DNA of 22,891 bases from Isoetes engelmannii (GCA_011763485.2 JAANSK020253496.1:1-22891), one strand, 5' to 3'. Positions 1 to 10,590 are shown, numbered from the stretch's first letter. Notes: generated by a model not told the origin, from the sequence alone. Made by a program: numbers and translations.

Positions 1-149
1 AGCATTCCGAGGAGGGGAGGAATTGATATGGTTTGGGGCCCATGGGAGACCACTCGAGAGGATCTTGGGGAGGCGACGCCTAATTATCACATATAGAGGG
101 TCAAACCTCAACGTCTAGACGCTTTTGCCCAGTTGGTTGGGGCACGATA

Positions 150-1795
150 ATTAAGATGTCGTATCAGACATGTACTTTTGTTTTCGGAATTTTGCAAAAG
201 CTTTTGACACTGTACCTAAGGACAAGTTGTGGGACAGATTGCGGCAGTTGGGGCGTATATCGGCTTGAAAATGTAATATATAGGTTATATGAGGCATGCT
301 CACGTCGTCTGACACCATCAGAGCAACCTGTCATCAGTAGTATTGGAGTGCACCAGGGCTGCCCCCTCTCCCCAATCCTCTTTGGCCTATATATTGATCA
401 ATTGGAAGATTGGCTTGCTGAACACGGAGAAGGGGGGGGGGAGGGAGGGAGGGGCAGGCGCTCAGCATATGCACCATATAATTCGCCAACTCATATAAGC
501 TCACGACGTCAACCTATTGGCCTACACTCTGCAAGACATGCATTGTCACCCCGAGAGGTGCAATTAGAAGAAACCGTAGAAAACATGTGAGTGTACAGGA
601 GGGGGTTTTTTTGGGGACAGAACCATACGTATAATATGAAAGGAGGTATTTTTTTTTTGCTTGATTTCCATATAGATATGAAGAAAATATGGTAGTGGTA
701 TATGAAATATGAGGGATTTTTTTTTAGGAAAATTTGGTATAAGGGATAATTTCTCTTGACTCTATGCTTGCACATGCCATATAGACTTTACATTAGCTGC
801 ACCCTCCAGGATTGTCACCTGGATGCTCTAGACACTTTCTGCCAGTTGACTGCTATGCGGGTTAACTTGGGTAAAAATAGAATATTGATAATTTCATCCT
901 CTCGTCAGCCAAGATCTCCCCCCTTCACTTATCAGGGGCAGAATCTGGAGGTGACTTTGACCTACAAGTATTTGGGAATCGAGTTTCCAACTTCTACAGG
1001 TTGGAACACTTGCATCAAGTTGTGCATCACAGCAGGCTGGAAAGTTCTATAGGCCATGCAGAACAAGAGCCACAAGGCAAAGCTGTATGCCTGGAGTCAC
1101 CGACCACACCTCTTCAGGGCCCTGATCGAGCCAATTCTCCTATGCAGTGCAAAGGTTTGGGGTCCGGTAATATCACTAGTCACCTGGAATGACCTGGCAC
1201 AGGTAGAAGGCCTTCTTAGCATGAGCACTTGGGAGTATAAGTCCACAGTTCCGTATCAAATCATGCTGCAGGAGACGGGTTTCCTGCCCCTCCAGAGGGC
1301 CGCATTAGACTGCAGTATCCTCTACTTCCAGAAAGTAGTCCGTATGGGTGATACTCGTTTGCCAAATATGGCTTTAGCTGTAGCAATGAGTCCACAACGC
1401 CTAAAGCTTGCTGGAAGGACAAACAAGCCTAGTGGTTTCCTCCCAATGGAATGTACATGCACATAGGTGCATGCAGGTACGCACGACGAAGGATCACGAT
1501 AGGCAGTACCTTGATGCTTGCTTCCGTAGCAAACTATGGGATGCAGATGCTCTGACACATGTCAAGATGGTACACTATCGGCCGCATGTCAATCCCATGC
1601 TCGCACGAAACACTAGCTGCGCACCCATTTGCCAATGACGAAGCGCAGACTGATAGCTTCTATCCATATCGCCTTTGCACTGAGGTACGCGAGGACATGA
1701 TCTGTCAGTATTGCCAGCAGGGCGCCATTAAGGATGAATGCCATGTTCTCTCTTTGTTTGGTTTCCATAGGCCAATTGGTCTTCGTGGACGATAA
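150..1795 (+). pseudogene. Decayed LINE (non-LTR retrotransposon) reverse transcriptase, 3' half of ORF2
   Basis: Pieces of one LINE reverse transcriptase lie in order in three frames. At about 182-285 the motif-A region reads FRNFAKAFDTVPKDKLWDRL, followed by a stop. At about 264-450, in another frame, is the motif-B region with GVHQGCPLSPILFGLYID. At about 800-1030 is the thumb region (FCQLTAMRVNLGKNRILI, then KYLGIEFPTSTGWNTC). At about 1056-1390 is the connection region (ALIEPILLCSAKVWGP, then LPLQRAALDC and RLPNMALAV). At about 1710-1770 is the terminal zinc-finger-like ICQYCQQGAIKDECH. The catalytic FADD box is not intact: the nearest match, about 484-504, reads FANS. About 160 bases at 595-755 match no LINE protein. 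With several frameshifts, stops and no 5' half, this cannot encode an active enzyme. The family assignment is firm; the clade is uncertain. Confidence 0.88.
595..755. other. AT-rich, low-complexity insert inside the LINE remnant
   Basis: This stretch separates the motif-B part of the reverse transcriptase from its thumb region. It has homopolymer T runs of 7 to 10 bases near 605, 650 and 718, and no reading frame resembling the LINE. It sits about where the FADD catalytic box and the following residues would be expected. It is either an insertion or eroded LINE sequence expanded by slippage; the sequence does not decide between these. Confidence 0.5.
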
Positions 1796-2089
1796 AAATA
1801 TTATCTTTCGTGCATCCATGACCCCATCGTCATAATAACAAACTTGTCCTTAGTGCGCTCCATATCTTAGCAATGATTCACATATTGTCCTACACCCCCT
1901 TCCTTTTGTACTAATGAGGAAATCACATGAAGATAATAAAGGCTAAACCCTAGATCTAGCCCACTTTTGCTCCACAAACTGCTCGAACCTCGAATTGTCA
2001 CCACAGCTCCGATCCAAGGATCGTCTTGGACAGCATTGCGTGCCACAACAATCAGGAAAAATTTTAAGGACCTGAGAATTTTCCCTAGG

Positions 2090-2245
2090 TACAATAAATT
2101 GGCGATTTCCCTTGTACTTCGTTCATTTAAGTGTAGCATGAATTGGCCATTTTTCTAAAATCCCCCCCCCCCCCCCAAAAAAAAGATTGTAACCAAAATG
2201 GCGATTTCTCCACAAATTCCCTAAGGAAGTTTTAACTTAAATGGC

Positions 2246-2279
<34 letters not shown>
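2090..2279. repeat. Block with AAATGGCGATTT-like motifs, a C15 run and a T32 run
   Basis: Variants of AAATGGCGATTT occur at about 2096-2107, 2195-2206 and 2239-2250, with a related GAATTGGCCATTTTT near 2139. Between them lies a run of 15 C followed by 8 A (2162-2184). The last copy runs into 32 T (2248-2279). On the minus strand that run is an A32 tail, as at the 3' end of a retroposed sequence whose body would lie at higher coordinates. Similar motif variants reappear at 5337-5553. Confidence 0.6.
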
Positions 2280-2280
<1 letters not shown>

Positions 2281-5200
2281 AAAAGGTGTATTGAAGGTGG
2301 CACTAAAATATAAAGAAAGCATTGAACTTGACTCCCCATGTCATAATATCACATATATAATAGTTGTACGCCCTAGATAACTAAAACAATGGTTACACAC
2401 TTGTATGCTTGTTTTCAAGTTCATTAAGCACATCTATGGATACTACATCCATTTATTAATTATAGCCCTACTTCTCAACTTCTCAACACTTCGAACTCCT
2501 CCAATTTGAACTCCTTCAAACATCTGCATGCAACAATATGTAGGGGTTATGCACATTTTTTTTTGGGTAGGATAAATAATTCCCTAATACCTCTACTTCC
2601 ATGAATCTTTAATCTATGAAGTAAATTAAAACTGAAGGTGACGATTAAAAAGGTGCAAAGGCTAGACTTTACCCACAAGCACATTCATTAAACCATTGAA
2701 TAAAATCATAGGCAAAATACCATACAAGGGATCGATTGATTACTGTAGTAGGATATCAAATTACACTTTTTGAAGTCTACTTCCGACTATCTAACGATGC
2801 ATATCAATGGGTTCCCAAAGCACCGAGACAAGAACTGGCAAGTCAACCTACACTTCGGTTATCCGGCAACATGCTAAAGCCAACAATTAACTAAGAAGCA
2901 GACCTGACCCCTATTCTTGCCTCTATCATCCTAACAAGCAAATCAAGCATGCATCGCAGACCATCCCCTTTCACAAAATCTAGAAAGCATGCCTTTCACA
3001 AATACAGAGCCCAATTTATTTCAGCACTGCCAATCTAACTTGATCAAACAACCATAGCAAAACATTGCGTAGAACATTGAATCCTTACTGTTGTATATCC
3101 AAATACCTTGATATTTTTCATAGCCCAACATACATCTAACAACGTATAATTGCTTGAATTTTAACTATTTCAACAAAAAATGCAGACCAGAATGAAACCA
3201 AATTAAGTATGACCTTTGACCTGATAACTATCGCCATGATATTGTCTCCATATGCTAGTCTGCAGCGCCAATTAGCGATAATGTGTAAGTTGCAACACCA
3301 AAATGCAAAAAACTTATCCCTAAAACATAGGACTTGTGTGACTCTGCAGTAAGTAACATGGTAGGCAGGACCCATGATCTCTTCCGTGAAACGATTTCCA
3401 GAATTAGTTGGTGATAAATCAGTTTAAGTAATACCAATCTGAAAACACTTGGGAAGCTGCAGAATCATCCTACAGAAGGAAGGGCTGACTGTATTTTGCG
3501 GCTTTCCTGCCAGTTTTGAGGGCAGACAAATTAGTTCGTCTAGATAATATTTATGACACAACTCTGTTGAATATGTATGGATCTAACCTGCCGAGCCCTG
3601 ATATTGTAGCATGATATGTTGTATCCAACATATGTGACATATACTTGATGCCTTTTCAGCAAATGCAATATGATGCTGCGTCATTATATCAGGTGACTAC
3701 ATATGCAATTGGTAAATGTGGAACTTTGACATGACTGATACACCTGGGTTGAAGAATTGTGGTGGACCTGTTCTTTGTGGTCAATTGCCTGGATGAATAA
3801 AGATTGGCTTTTCGCTGATCCAACACGTGATATAAAAAATACATAGATTCAAGGCATCCAATCTTAATGATGATTCTACTTTGTTATTATAGAGAAGCAA
3901 ACATTTAATAAGAATGAGGTCTGGTCCTTCAAAGTACGAGGGGAAAGATGGTGATGTACCATGAAGCATAAATGCATCAAATCAAAAGTTAATATAATGA
4001 TCTCCAGCAATCGCCCTCTATTACCTAAGAGAGTTCTTTTTGAAAACGTCTAACTTTGCAATGGTAGTGCATGAAACACTAAATAGAGTTAAAACTTCAA
4101 GATATTTTTGCTGGCAGGAAGAAGAGCATGAGCTTAGAGGCAAATGGTTTAGCATAGAAAAATGGCTACACACAAGACATCCAACTCAGTTTCTATATGC
4201 AGCAAACTCATTTCATAAGTACAAAAAACATGCAGCTCATTTTCATGTTTTTCATTCTTTCTGGTTGGTTGGGAGCCACAACAGCCTGAAAGCAATTTGA
4301 TACCAATGCTTAGAGGGGAGCTAATATCTAAATCACTAATAACATGCAGATTGCAACAATTGGTAGGGAGGTAGTGGAACTAGATAATAGTGAAATAGAA
4401 AAGAAGAATCCAAGTAAATGTGCAAGAAGAGGAAAGATAAAACAGTAAAAGCAAAGAAATCATACCTTCATCAGATTTTACAGCTCGTCTATAGCAACTT
4501 CTGCCATATGTCCTGCGAAATAATGTGAAGACCATTCTTCGCATCGCTTACTAGAAGGACGAACACCATTCAAGAAATACGATATACTCCTATGAGATTT
4601 CCTTTCCATAACTTGAATAGAGTGCCCCTGATGCTAAATCTACAAGAAAAAAATAATAATTAGAATCCATACATCTTTTGTTTGCAAGTAATTATAAAAT
4701 ATTGCAGAACAAAAGAAGTGAATTGGAGCAGAGCTTGTAAGGTTGTGCTATTTCTATGCTTCAAAATTTAAATCTTAAGCAATGTAATATCCTGATTCAG
4801 TTTTGATCTGATGCATGTGTCCACTGGATGCGTATGTCCTTCTAAAACTCTCAAGAAATGTAAATCTTTTAACCACTCTACAAATGAGAGCAAAAGATGG
4901 ATTGAGAAAATGATAGTTACAGCAGGAATTATATGTTAGCACAACCGAATTTGCAGATAGATTGAAATACAAGAACAACAAAACTTTTACATGCCAATGA
5001 CTATAGTTTTGATGTAAACTGCAGAAATGATAGAGAAAGAACAAGTTTAACCCTAAGGTACAGAAGAACCATGCTTCAATCCAATGCATAAACTTATTTG
5101 GTGTAACCAAACCTTGATTCAACAGCAACAGGCATAGTGGGCACGATTTAGCAGTAGCCCAACTCTCTTTTGTGTGATGGTCCAGCAAAGAACCGATCGG

Positions 5201-5330
5201 GGTTGAGGAGGAGATGAATTCGATCAGATATTTTGCCACGAAAAGTTCAAAAAATATTCGTATCCAAAATATTATTTTATTTGATTAATTACTTACCTAA
5301 GAATTATGAAACGCATATATATTTCATAAT
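2280..5330. other. AT-rich stretch with no recognised gene
   Basis: About 3 kb with no protein family I recognise. The composition is like plant intron or intergenic DNA. The longest open frame is on the minus strand (4775 to about 5290, over 150 codons). It has no ATG start, is rich in Cys, His and aromatic residues, and looks like chance translation. Short intron-bounded pieces can be imagined on the minus strand: about 4453-4500, with TTTCGCAG before and GTATGA after, and about 3427-3500. They do not assemble into a protein I can name. The T32 run at the left edge leaves open a decayed retroposed insertion on the minus strand. Confidence 0.4.
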
Positions 5331-5336
5331 TATGGT

Positions 5337-5553
5337 AAGTGGCGAATTTGGAGGCCTTAATAAAACCCCTCTAGGATATGGCCAAACTGATATTACCTAG
5401 GAGTAGACGATATGCTAAAATGGCCATTTTCTTGGCCAAGGTTATTCATTTATGGAACTCAAATGGCTAAAATGTTGGTGTATCCTAAATCGTCAAATGG
5501 TGAATTGGCGATTTCAATCCCTTAACTATCAATGAACTGCTGCAAAATGGCGA
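5337..5553. repeat. Second block of AAATGGCGATTT-like motifs
   Basis: Degenerate copies occur at about 5339-5349 (GTGGCGAATTT), 5415-5426 (AAAATGGCCATTTT), 5458-5470, 5494-5513 (two adjacent copies) and 5543-5553 (AAAATGGCGAA). Spacing is about 25-75 bases. The motif is the same as at 2096-2250, so the two blocks bracket the gene-free 3-kb interval. They could be one repeat family split by an insertion or two copies of the same family. Confidence 0.5.
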
Positions 5554-5570
5554 ATCTGCAATTCTTAAAT

Positions 5571-5999
5571 AATTAACTCATCCTACTCAAGTCGACCAGT
5601 GCATTTCACCAAAATATCTAGCTTGGGGCCAAATGGCCCGCGGGGCCACTAAAATTTTTGCTGACAACAACCCCAAGAGCATGAGCGCATCAGCCTAAGG
5701 AGCACCTACTCCCAAAAACCTGCAAGAGATGGAGATCCCAGGAGCCATAGGCAATTCTTCAGGAGCAGGTATTTCGAGTAGATAGTTGGATAGTCCATCT
5801 AGGAATTAGCATTCCAGATGGGGTAGCATATCATATCTCTAGTATAGCTATCCTAGAACCCAAGTTCTGATCAGGAACCCTAATTAATGAATCGTAACTG
5901 TAAATTAGATGCATGTGATTAGGATTAGATGTTATTATTCTTGTTACTATCAAGTTATGTCATGTATGACAATGGTTGATCTCATGTTTTGCACCTCTT
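5571..5999. other. Intergenic stretch without a recognised gene
   Basis: No open frame of interest is visible on either strand. A purine-rich tract of GAGGGGAGGGGAG type begins just beyond it at about 6006. That could be the polypurine tract of an LTR element, but no TG-starting LTR follows immediately, so I do not call it as one. Confidence 0.4.
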
Positions 6000-6838
6000 A
6001 TCTATGAGGGGAGGGGAGTAGGGACCTAGTACCTATTGTTAGATGATGTTTCTAGTATACTTCCTATTATATTTTGGTTTGTACATAGATTCCACCTGGT
6101 TGTGGAAGCTATGGGATGATTGAGCACCAGACAATGGACGTACTATGGAGAAGTGGAGGGAGGACCTTGTTGAGCGAGGCTAATGGGGTCCTTATAAGTG
6201 GACTAGGCTTATAGTCAGTCACTCCTGAGAGCTGGGTATGGGTTCGGCACTCCCTGATTTTAGGTGCTGCCCTGACTAGCCTAGAAGTAGGTGGCATCCT
6301 GGCTAAGCATTTGGGGAGTTCAGGCGAGTATGGACGAGAACTGCCATGATCTTTTAGCCGGCCACAGAATCCTAAAAAGCTTGTTCCAGCCTATCTGCAA
6401 AGTTTGCACACGAGGGGCGGATGGATTAATCAACCCTAGCCATTGTCTATATGCCAGCCGAAGTCATTGTGATAACTCGGTCTGAACTATCTGAAAAACC
6501 TTACTGTCAGTCAACTTTCATATGCGGCTGAGCCGAGTAGGAGCCCCCATATGATGCTAGCATGTGTTGTGTTTGTGAATTTGATGATTAGATGGATCGC
6601 GCTATCTTCGAGGTAGATATATTATTATCGTATATGATGTTATGCTTATCATATGTACTTGCATTTGCCGATGTAGGCAATGAGGAAGGGCCGAAACGAC
6701 ATCTTTGTTCCTTGACTCGATGGTCTGGCCTCCTAGCCTCGAGTCCCATGAAGGGTCCATACAATGGGGAACCATTGGGATGGGGAATTCTTGCAGTATA
6801 CACGGTGGGCAACCGTATACGGCGCGAGGAGCATTACA
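6000..6838 (+). mobile_element. Probable 5' LTR region of an LTR retrotransposon (left boundary not fixed)
   Basis: The right edge is set by a primer-binding site: the sequence ends in CA at 6837-6838, then one base, then TGGTATCAGAGC. LTRs of plant retrotransposons end in CA one to a few bases before the PBS. Upstream DNA is non-coding, with a possible TATA-rich promoter stretch near 6615-6640. A hairpin sits just inside the end: GTATACACGGT at 6796-6806 pairs with ACCGTATAC at 6812-6820. I could not find the matching 3' LTR, so the left end is a guess and the element may be a truncated copy. Confidence 0.55.
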
Positions 6839-6839
6839 T

Positions 6840-6851
6840 TGGTATCAGAGC
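6840..6851 (+). other. Primer-binding site complementary to initiator tRNA-Met
   Basis: TGGTATCAGAGC is the standard primer-binding site of plant Copia and Gypsy retrotransposons. It pairs with the 3' end of initiator-methionine tRNA, which primes minus-strand DNA synthesis. All 12 bases are present, and CA lies one base before it. This is the strongest single piece of evidence that 6.0-7.8 kb derives from an LTR retrotransposon. Confidence 0.85.
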
Positions 6852-7276
6852 ATGTTTTTGGCTGACCAAGAACAAGCGATGGCCATGATCCTAAAAGTTT
6901 TTCCTAGTAGGGTCATAGGTTACATTAAGGTTCTAGGCTAGAACGTTGTAATAACGGGGTCAATTTTCTAGTAATTTTGAGCACAAGTTGCTCATAAACT
7001 CCATTTTACAAGTGAAAATTTGAACAAGAAATAGCTCAATAGGGAGCATGGAAAGAAAATGGCACGAAATGACCAATATTTGGCCAAAAGAAATAGGAAA
7101 AATGTAAAAAGGGAGCTAAGTAATGAGGGAAAATACCTTAATTAATAATCTTAGTTTTAAATACACTCTAACTGTTACAAATCTATAAAATACCCTCCAT
7201 TCTTTAACAGTTCCCAAACTGTACCCTTGAGCCTTCCCTGTTGTAAGGCAAATCTTAGTAAAAATACTTTAGTACC
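6852..7276 (+). other. Leader region after the PBS, non-coding
   Basis: AT-rich sequence between the primer-binding site and the first gag-like codons. No open frame or recognisable signal was seen. Retrotransposon leaders of this length are usual. Confidence 0.4.
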
Positions 7277-7760
7277 ATGGAGTGCATCGAAGGAGCAGCC
7301 TGCAAGATCGGCCTAAAGGAATCCCGAATAGACATAGTCGCCGACACTGGAAATAAGAGATCTTGAAGGATGCCACCACCAAAGAAGCCAAGGGGTCATG
7401 AAGACCAAGTAGATTGCTCAGAAGAGAGGATTTGCCTGACGTCGACGTCCGAGTTATTCAACGAAGGAGAGCCCAGGTCAAAGAACTGGATATATAGATT
7501 GATGAAGCAATCTGACATCACTATTCAAGAGCCAAGATAGCAAGAAATGGGCCATCATGAGGACACATGTGAAGGTAAAGAGAAGGAGACACTCTTCCCA
7601 AAAACTCCTAAGCAGCTCCTAAGGTCCTCAAGCAACTCAAGGTTCATACCGACGACGAAGTTCAGGGACACCAAAAACAATAAAAGTCATAGACAATCGA
7701 AACAAAATAGGTATAGCTTCTTTGAAGAAAAGCAAACTTATGCGTAATACACGTAAAAAG
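7277..7760 (+). pseudogene. Broken gag-like start of the LTR retrotransposon
   Basis: Short frames follow the leader. An ATG at 7277 gives about 30 codons and a stop. A second ATG at 7370 starts MPPPKKPRGHEDQVDC and stops at 7540 after 56 codons. Across the same DNA another frame reads VDVRVIQRRRAQVKELDI, a stop, then IDEAI, which is typical of the charged N-terminal helix of plant Gypsy gag proteins. The frame changes and stops mean no functional gag is made. No protease, reverse transcriptase or integrase follows, so the element is truncated. Assignment rests on position after the PBS and on composition, not on a diagnostic motif. Confidence 0.45.
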
Positions 7761-8132
7761 GGTGAAGGTGATGCCCAAGGATATGAACCTCGCGAAGAGG
7801 ATCAGAAAAGACAAAATCATGGGGCATTACTAAGGCTCAAAATATATATAATCAGATATATTCAATTTATATTAGTAATACAAAGTTATTATGTATGTCT
7901 AAAAATATCTCGAACTAAATCACATTCAAGCCAAAAAGGTAGTCCAGCCGGGTCAGATCGCGCCACGCGAACTGACCCTAGTAACGCTAAAGTTAGTTAG
8001 AAATGATGTATCCACATGTTATAAAGTGGTAGAATAGTCTCCTTGACAGGATAGTAGGATAGCAGTATAACACACAAAAATTTAGTGGGACTTCTCCAAA
8101 GGAGCCACCCGGGTAAGATCATGCCAAACTAG

Positions 8133-8768
8133 TGCCACCGCATAGAGGAGTTGAGTGCAAAAAATGTAGACAATTTGGAGGCAAGTTTTTTAAGTGGTTT
8201 GATCAAACTGCACAGGGAGGGGATTGTGCATACAGACATCCATCTCGAAAATGTGCTGCTCCACGTCGAGAAGACCGAGACCAAGGTCTACATTGGCGTA
8301 TGTGATTGGGGCGAATGTTGCTATGTTGGTGAGTCCGTCAAAGTGTTCAGACCGGTATACTGGAGGCTCCTCTCGATCACGGAAAAAACTGAGATTGAGG
8401 AACAAAGATTGAGAACCCCTTGGTGTCATCCTGACTTGTACTATGGCGGGCATGACAAGGGTTTTACCAACTTGCTCACCAACCTTGATGCCTATGGAGC
8501 GGCTTGGTTTTTATATTATCTTGGAGAATGGGTGTACACGGTTACAAGTAGCGCCGAGATCGAGGATGTAGATGCACGGCACAATCTAAGTAACATCAGG
8601 CAATTCCTTCATATGAGAATGTCCTTTCCAAAAAATAACCCAAAGGGCCATCCGCTTGATCTGGCCAAGTTCCTAGACTCGCTGGAGCGAATGTACAACT
8701 GCAGTGCAACGACGTGCTTGCGAAGTCACATAGGGTTGGACGCAATCCTACTCTTGGACAGAGACTAG
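8133..8768 (+). pseudogene. Orphan C-terminal lobe of an atypical protein kinase
   Basis: The frame is open from 8133 to the TAG at 8766-8768 (about 211 codons). It contains a kinase catalytic loop, GIVHTDIHLENVLL, with the catalytic Asp (codon 8235-8237) and the metal-binding Asn (8250-8252). The usual HRD is HTD. About 17 residues on, the metal-binding DFG motif appears as DWG (Asp at 8304-8306). Next come TPWCHPDLYYGG, in the place of the activation-segment end, and DAYGAAWFLYYLGEW, like subdomain IX. The N-terminal lobe (glycine loop, ATP-binding Lys) is absent upstream and there is no in-frame ATG before the catalytic loop. It is either a truncated gene copy or the last exon of a gene whose 5' exons I cannot see; TAG before 8133 could be an acceptor region. 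Kinase-like fold is likely; substrate unknown. Confidence 0.6.
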
Positions 8769-9109
8769 GGTTAACATTCAATCCCTTACTCTTGGACATA
8801 GCAAGGGACGTAGTAAGGACATAGTAAGGAACGTATTCAAGTGTAATAAAATTCCCTAAATATGAATTGTCAAATATGCCCTTCATCTGATCATGAGTGC
8901 GCATTTTGTAGATTCCTATAGCTATTCTCCCCAATTCTTAACAGTCTTAACACTTGAATAGAATTGATGTGAACCACATATTTTCTGAAGGCGTCAATTG
9001 AAAACTTAATTTTGAAATTCTGTGTCAAATGTGAACTCGAAAATTTCAAAAGTTGTCAAAAGAAAATTCCTTGTATTTTGAATTTGAGACACTGCCTGGA
9101 TCTAAGAGT
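8769..9109. other. Intergenic stretch with small local duplications
   Basis: TACTCTTGGACA occurs at the end of the kinase frame (about 8749) and again about 37 bases later. GGACGTAGTAAGGACATAGTA then shows a short tandem repeat near 8807-8830. No further coding signal is visible. Confidence 0.4.
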
Positions 9110-9894
9110 CTAACACTTGCTGATGCACCGTTGTCTTTCCAATTCACGCATGCAATGGTGCAAGTGCTCATGAACATCAGCATGAGGACGCTTTCTTTGC
9201 TGAGCTATTGCACTGCGTAGACCTCGCATATCAAAATCACGTGCAACAGAGCTTTGTTCTAACCTCTGAAGTCTGGCGGCTGCCTCTATGTTCCCAAGAG
9301 ATGATGTTGTCTCTGAGTGCCGACCCTGTCGTAGAGGGTTTGGATGTATTGATGTTGCAATCGATTTTCTTTTATGGCTGCCTGGATAGCCCTTTGAATG
9401 GTGGAAAATATATCCTCTTCTTTCGACCGAAGGTGGGATACAGCTGTGTTCATCTCCTTCTCAAAACATTCCCTGCCGTGAGCCATAGTATCAATGCTGG
9501 TGGGCAGGATGTCCAGATGGGCCTGTAGCTCAGGAAGACTCAACTTATCTTGCTGCCTCTCAGACTGCACTAACTGGAGGCTATCTTCAAGCTGTTGCAC
9601 GTGGTTCTCAATGCCAGCGACATATTGCTTCTCTGTAGCCAGTAGCTTTTTGAGCAACTTAGGCATCGAGGACTGTATCTCTTCTGCCAGGCCTGCAATC
9701 TTAGCAGTTTTTCCTCGACCATCGTCTGGATCTGTTTCCAGCTCTCTGTAGGTTCCTGAACGGAGCTTGCCGCCAGATTCGAGTATCGACCATATGCATG
9801 CCGGCCCAAGTTTGTTGACTGAGCCTTTGCATGGGTCTCCTTTCGTTGGGTTGAAAGTAATTTTAAGAGCTAGTGATAAATGGATGAGGTCTTC
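9110..9894 (-). pseudogene. Frameshifted coding remnant of an unknown coiled-coil protein
   Basis: On the minus strand one frame is open from 9894 to the TAG at 9286-9288, about 200 codons. It starts around ALKITFNPTKGDPCKG, passes SGTYRELETDPDDGRGKTAK and becomes strongly helical and charged, for example KLLATEKQYVAGIENHVQQL and DKLSLPELQAHLDILP. A second frame takes over near 9290 with the same character (AAARLQRLEQSSVARDFDMR, then DVHEHLHHCMRELERQR) and stops at 9110. A one- or two-base indel near 9290 would join them into a protein of about 260 residues. There is no ATG before residue ~76 of the first frame (at 9666), so a start or upstream exon is missing. I do not recognise the family. 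Possible sources are a retroelement gag, an integrated viral protein or a host coiled-coil protein. Confidence 0.5.
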
Positions 9895-10408
9895 CTAGCC
9901 GTCGAACTTGTGTTTTGCGATTTACAGATGTAGGTCGCGTGGCCTAGTCCTTGTGGTGACGAATAGCGAATATATGATTGTACGGGACCGAATAATCTAT
10001 AAGGTGATTCCACATGATCGAATATGACCTAGAGTGATTCACGGCAAAGAAATGCATGTCGTGTGATATCGCCACGTAGAATCACAAAAGAGCGGCTGGG
10101 ATTACCTCGTCGGGCAGATAGATTGGATGGACTAGAAAGTACTCAACAGCCTGGCACGGTCCGGACTTTCCACGGGATGATTCCACAAAAAGGGATTATT
10201 TAGCCGGAGATTCCGTTCGGGAGAATACAGTTGACATGATTCAACTGGACGACATATACATCCAGATATTCTTTCTCGTGGAATATAGAACTGGAGATAC
10301 TATTGGGTGCGATGTTTTCTGTAAGGATTCCATGGCAAGGAATAATGGCGATGTGATTCTATGTGAAGGAATGCGCCATGCGCGATTTTTTTGGGCAGAA
10401 CGAGGAAA
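9895..10408. other. Non-coding stretch with many scattered GATTC/GGATT words
   Basis: GATTC and its variants recur roughly every 30-60 bases, for example near 10009, 10034, 10182 and 10231. No open frame or promoter was seen. It leads directly into the 83-bp and 135-bp tandem repeats, so it may be an older, eroded part of the same repeat array. Confidence 0.35.
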
Positions 10409-10560
10409 TTGAGATTCGGTTGAAGGTTTCTATTTGGACGGCATCGCCTAAGATCGCACAGTGCGCAATTCTTTCGAGCGGAATCGGGAAGTTGAGATTC
10501 CATTTGAAGGTTTCTATTTGGACGACATTGCCTGAGATCGCAGAGGGCGAGATTGCATAG
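10409..10560 (+). repeat. Two-copy tandem repeat, 83-bp period
   Basis: TTGAGATTC, then TTGAAGGTTTCTATTTGGAC, then GATCGCA occur in the same order at 10409 and again 83 bases later at 10492. The second copy is incomplete and diverged by several substitutions. It has no coding value; the frames through it are a by-product of the repeat. Confidence 0.75.
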
Positions 10561-10590
10561 AAGGTACCAGTCAGATACCTGGAACAAAAC

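Noticed and set aside
3136-3437. Two overlapping minus-strand frames
   Set aside because: They compete for the same DNA, and neither resembles a known protein. Possible exon bits nearby do not join into a gene.
4453-4640. Minus-strand exon candidate (TYGRSCYRRAVKSDE between AG and GT)
   Set aside because: The splice-like edges are good, but there is no upstream or downstream partner exon in phase that I could recognise.
6004-6026. Polypurine tract of an LTR element
   Set aside because: GAGGGGAGGGGAG is suggestive, but no TG-starting LTR follows directly and no matching LTR pair was found.
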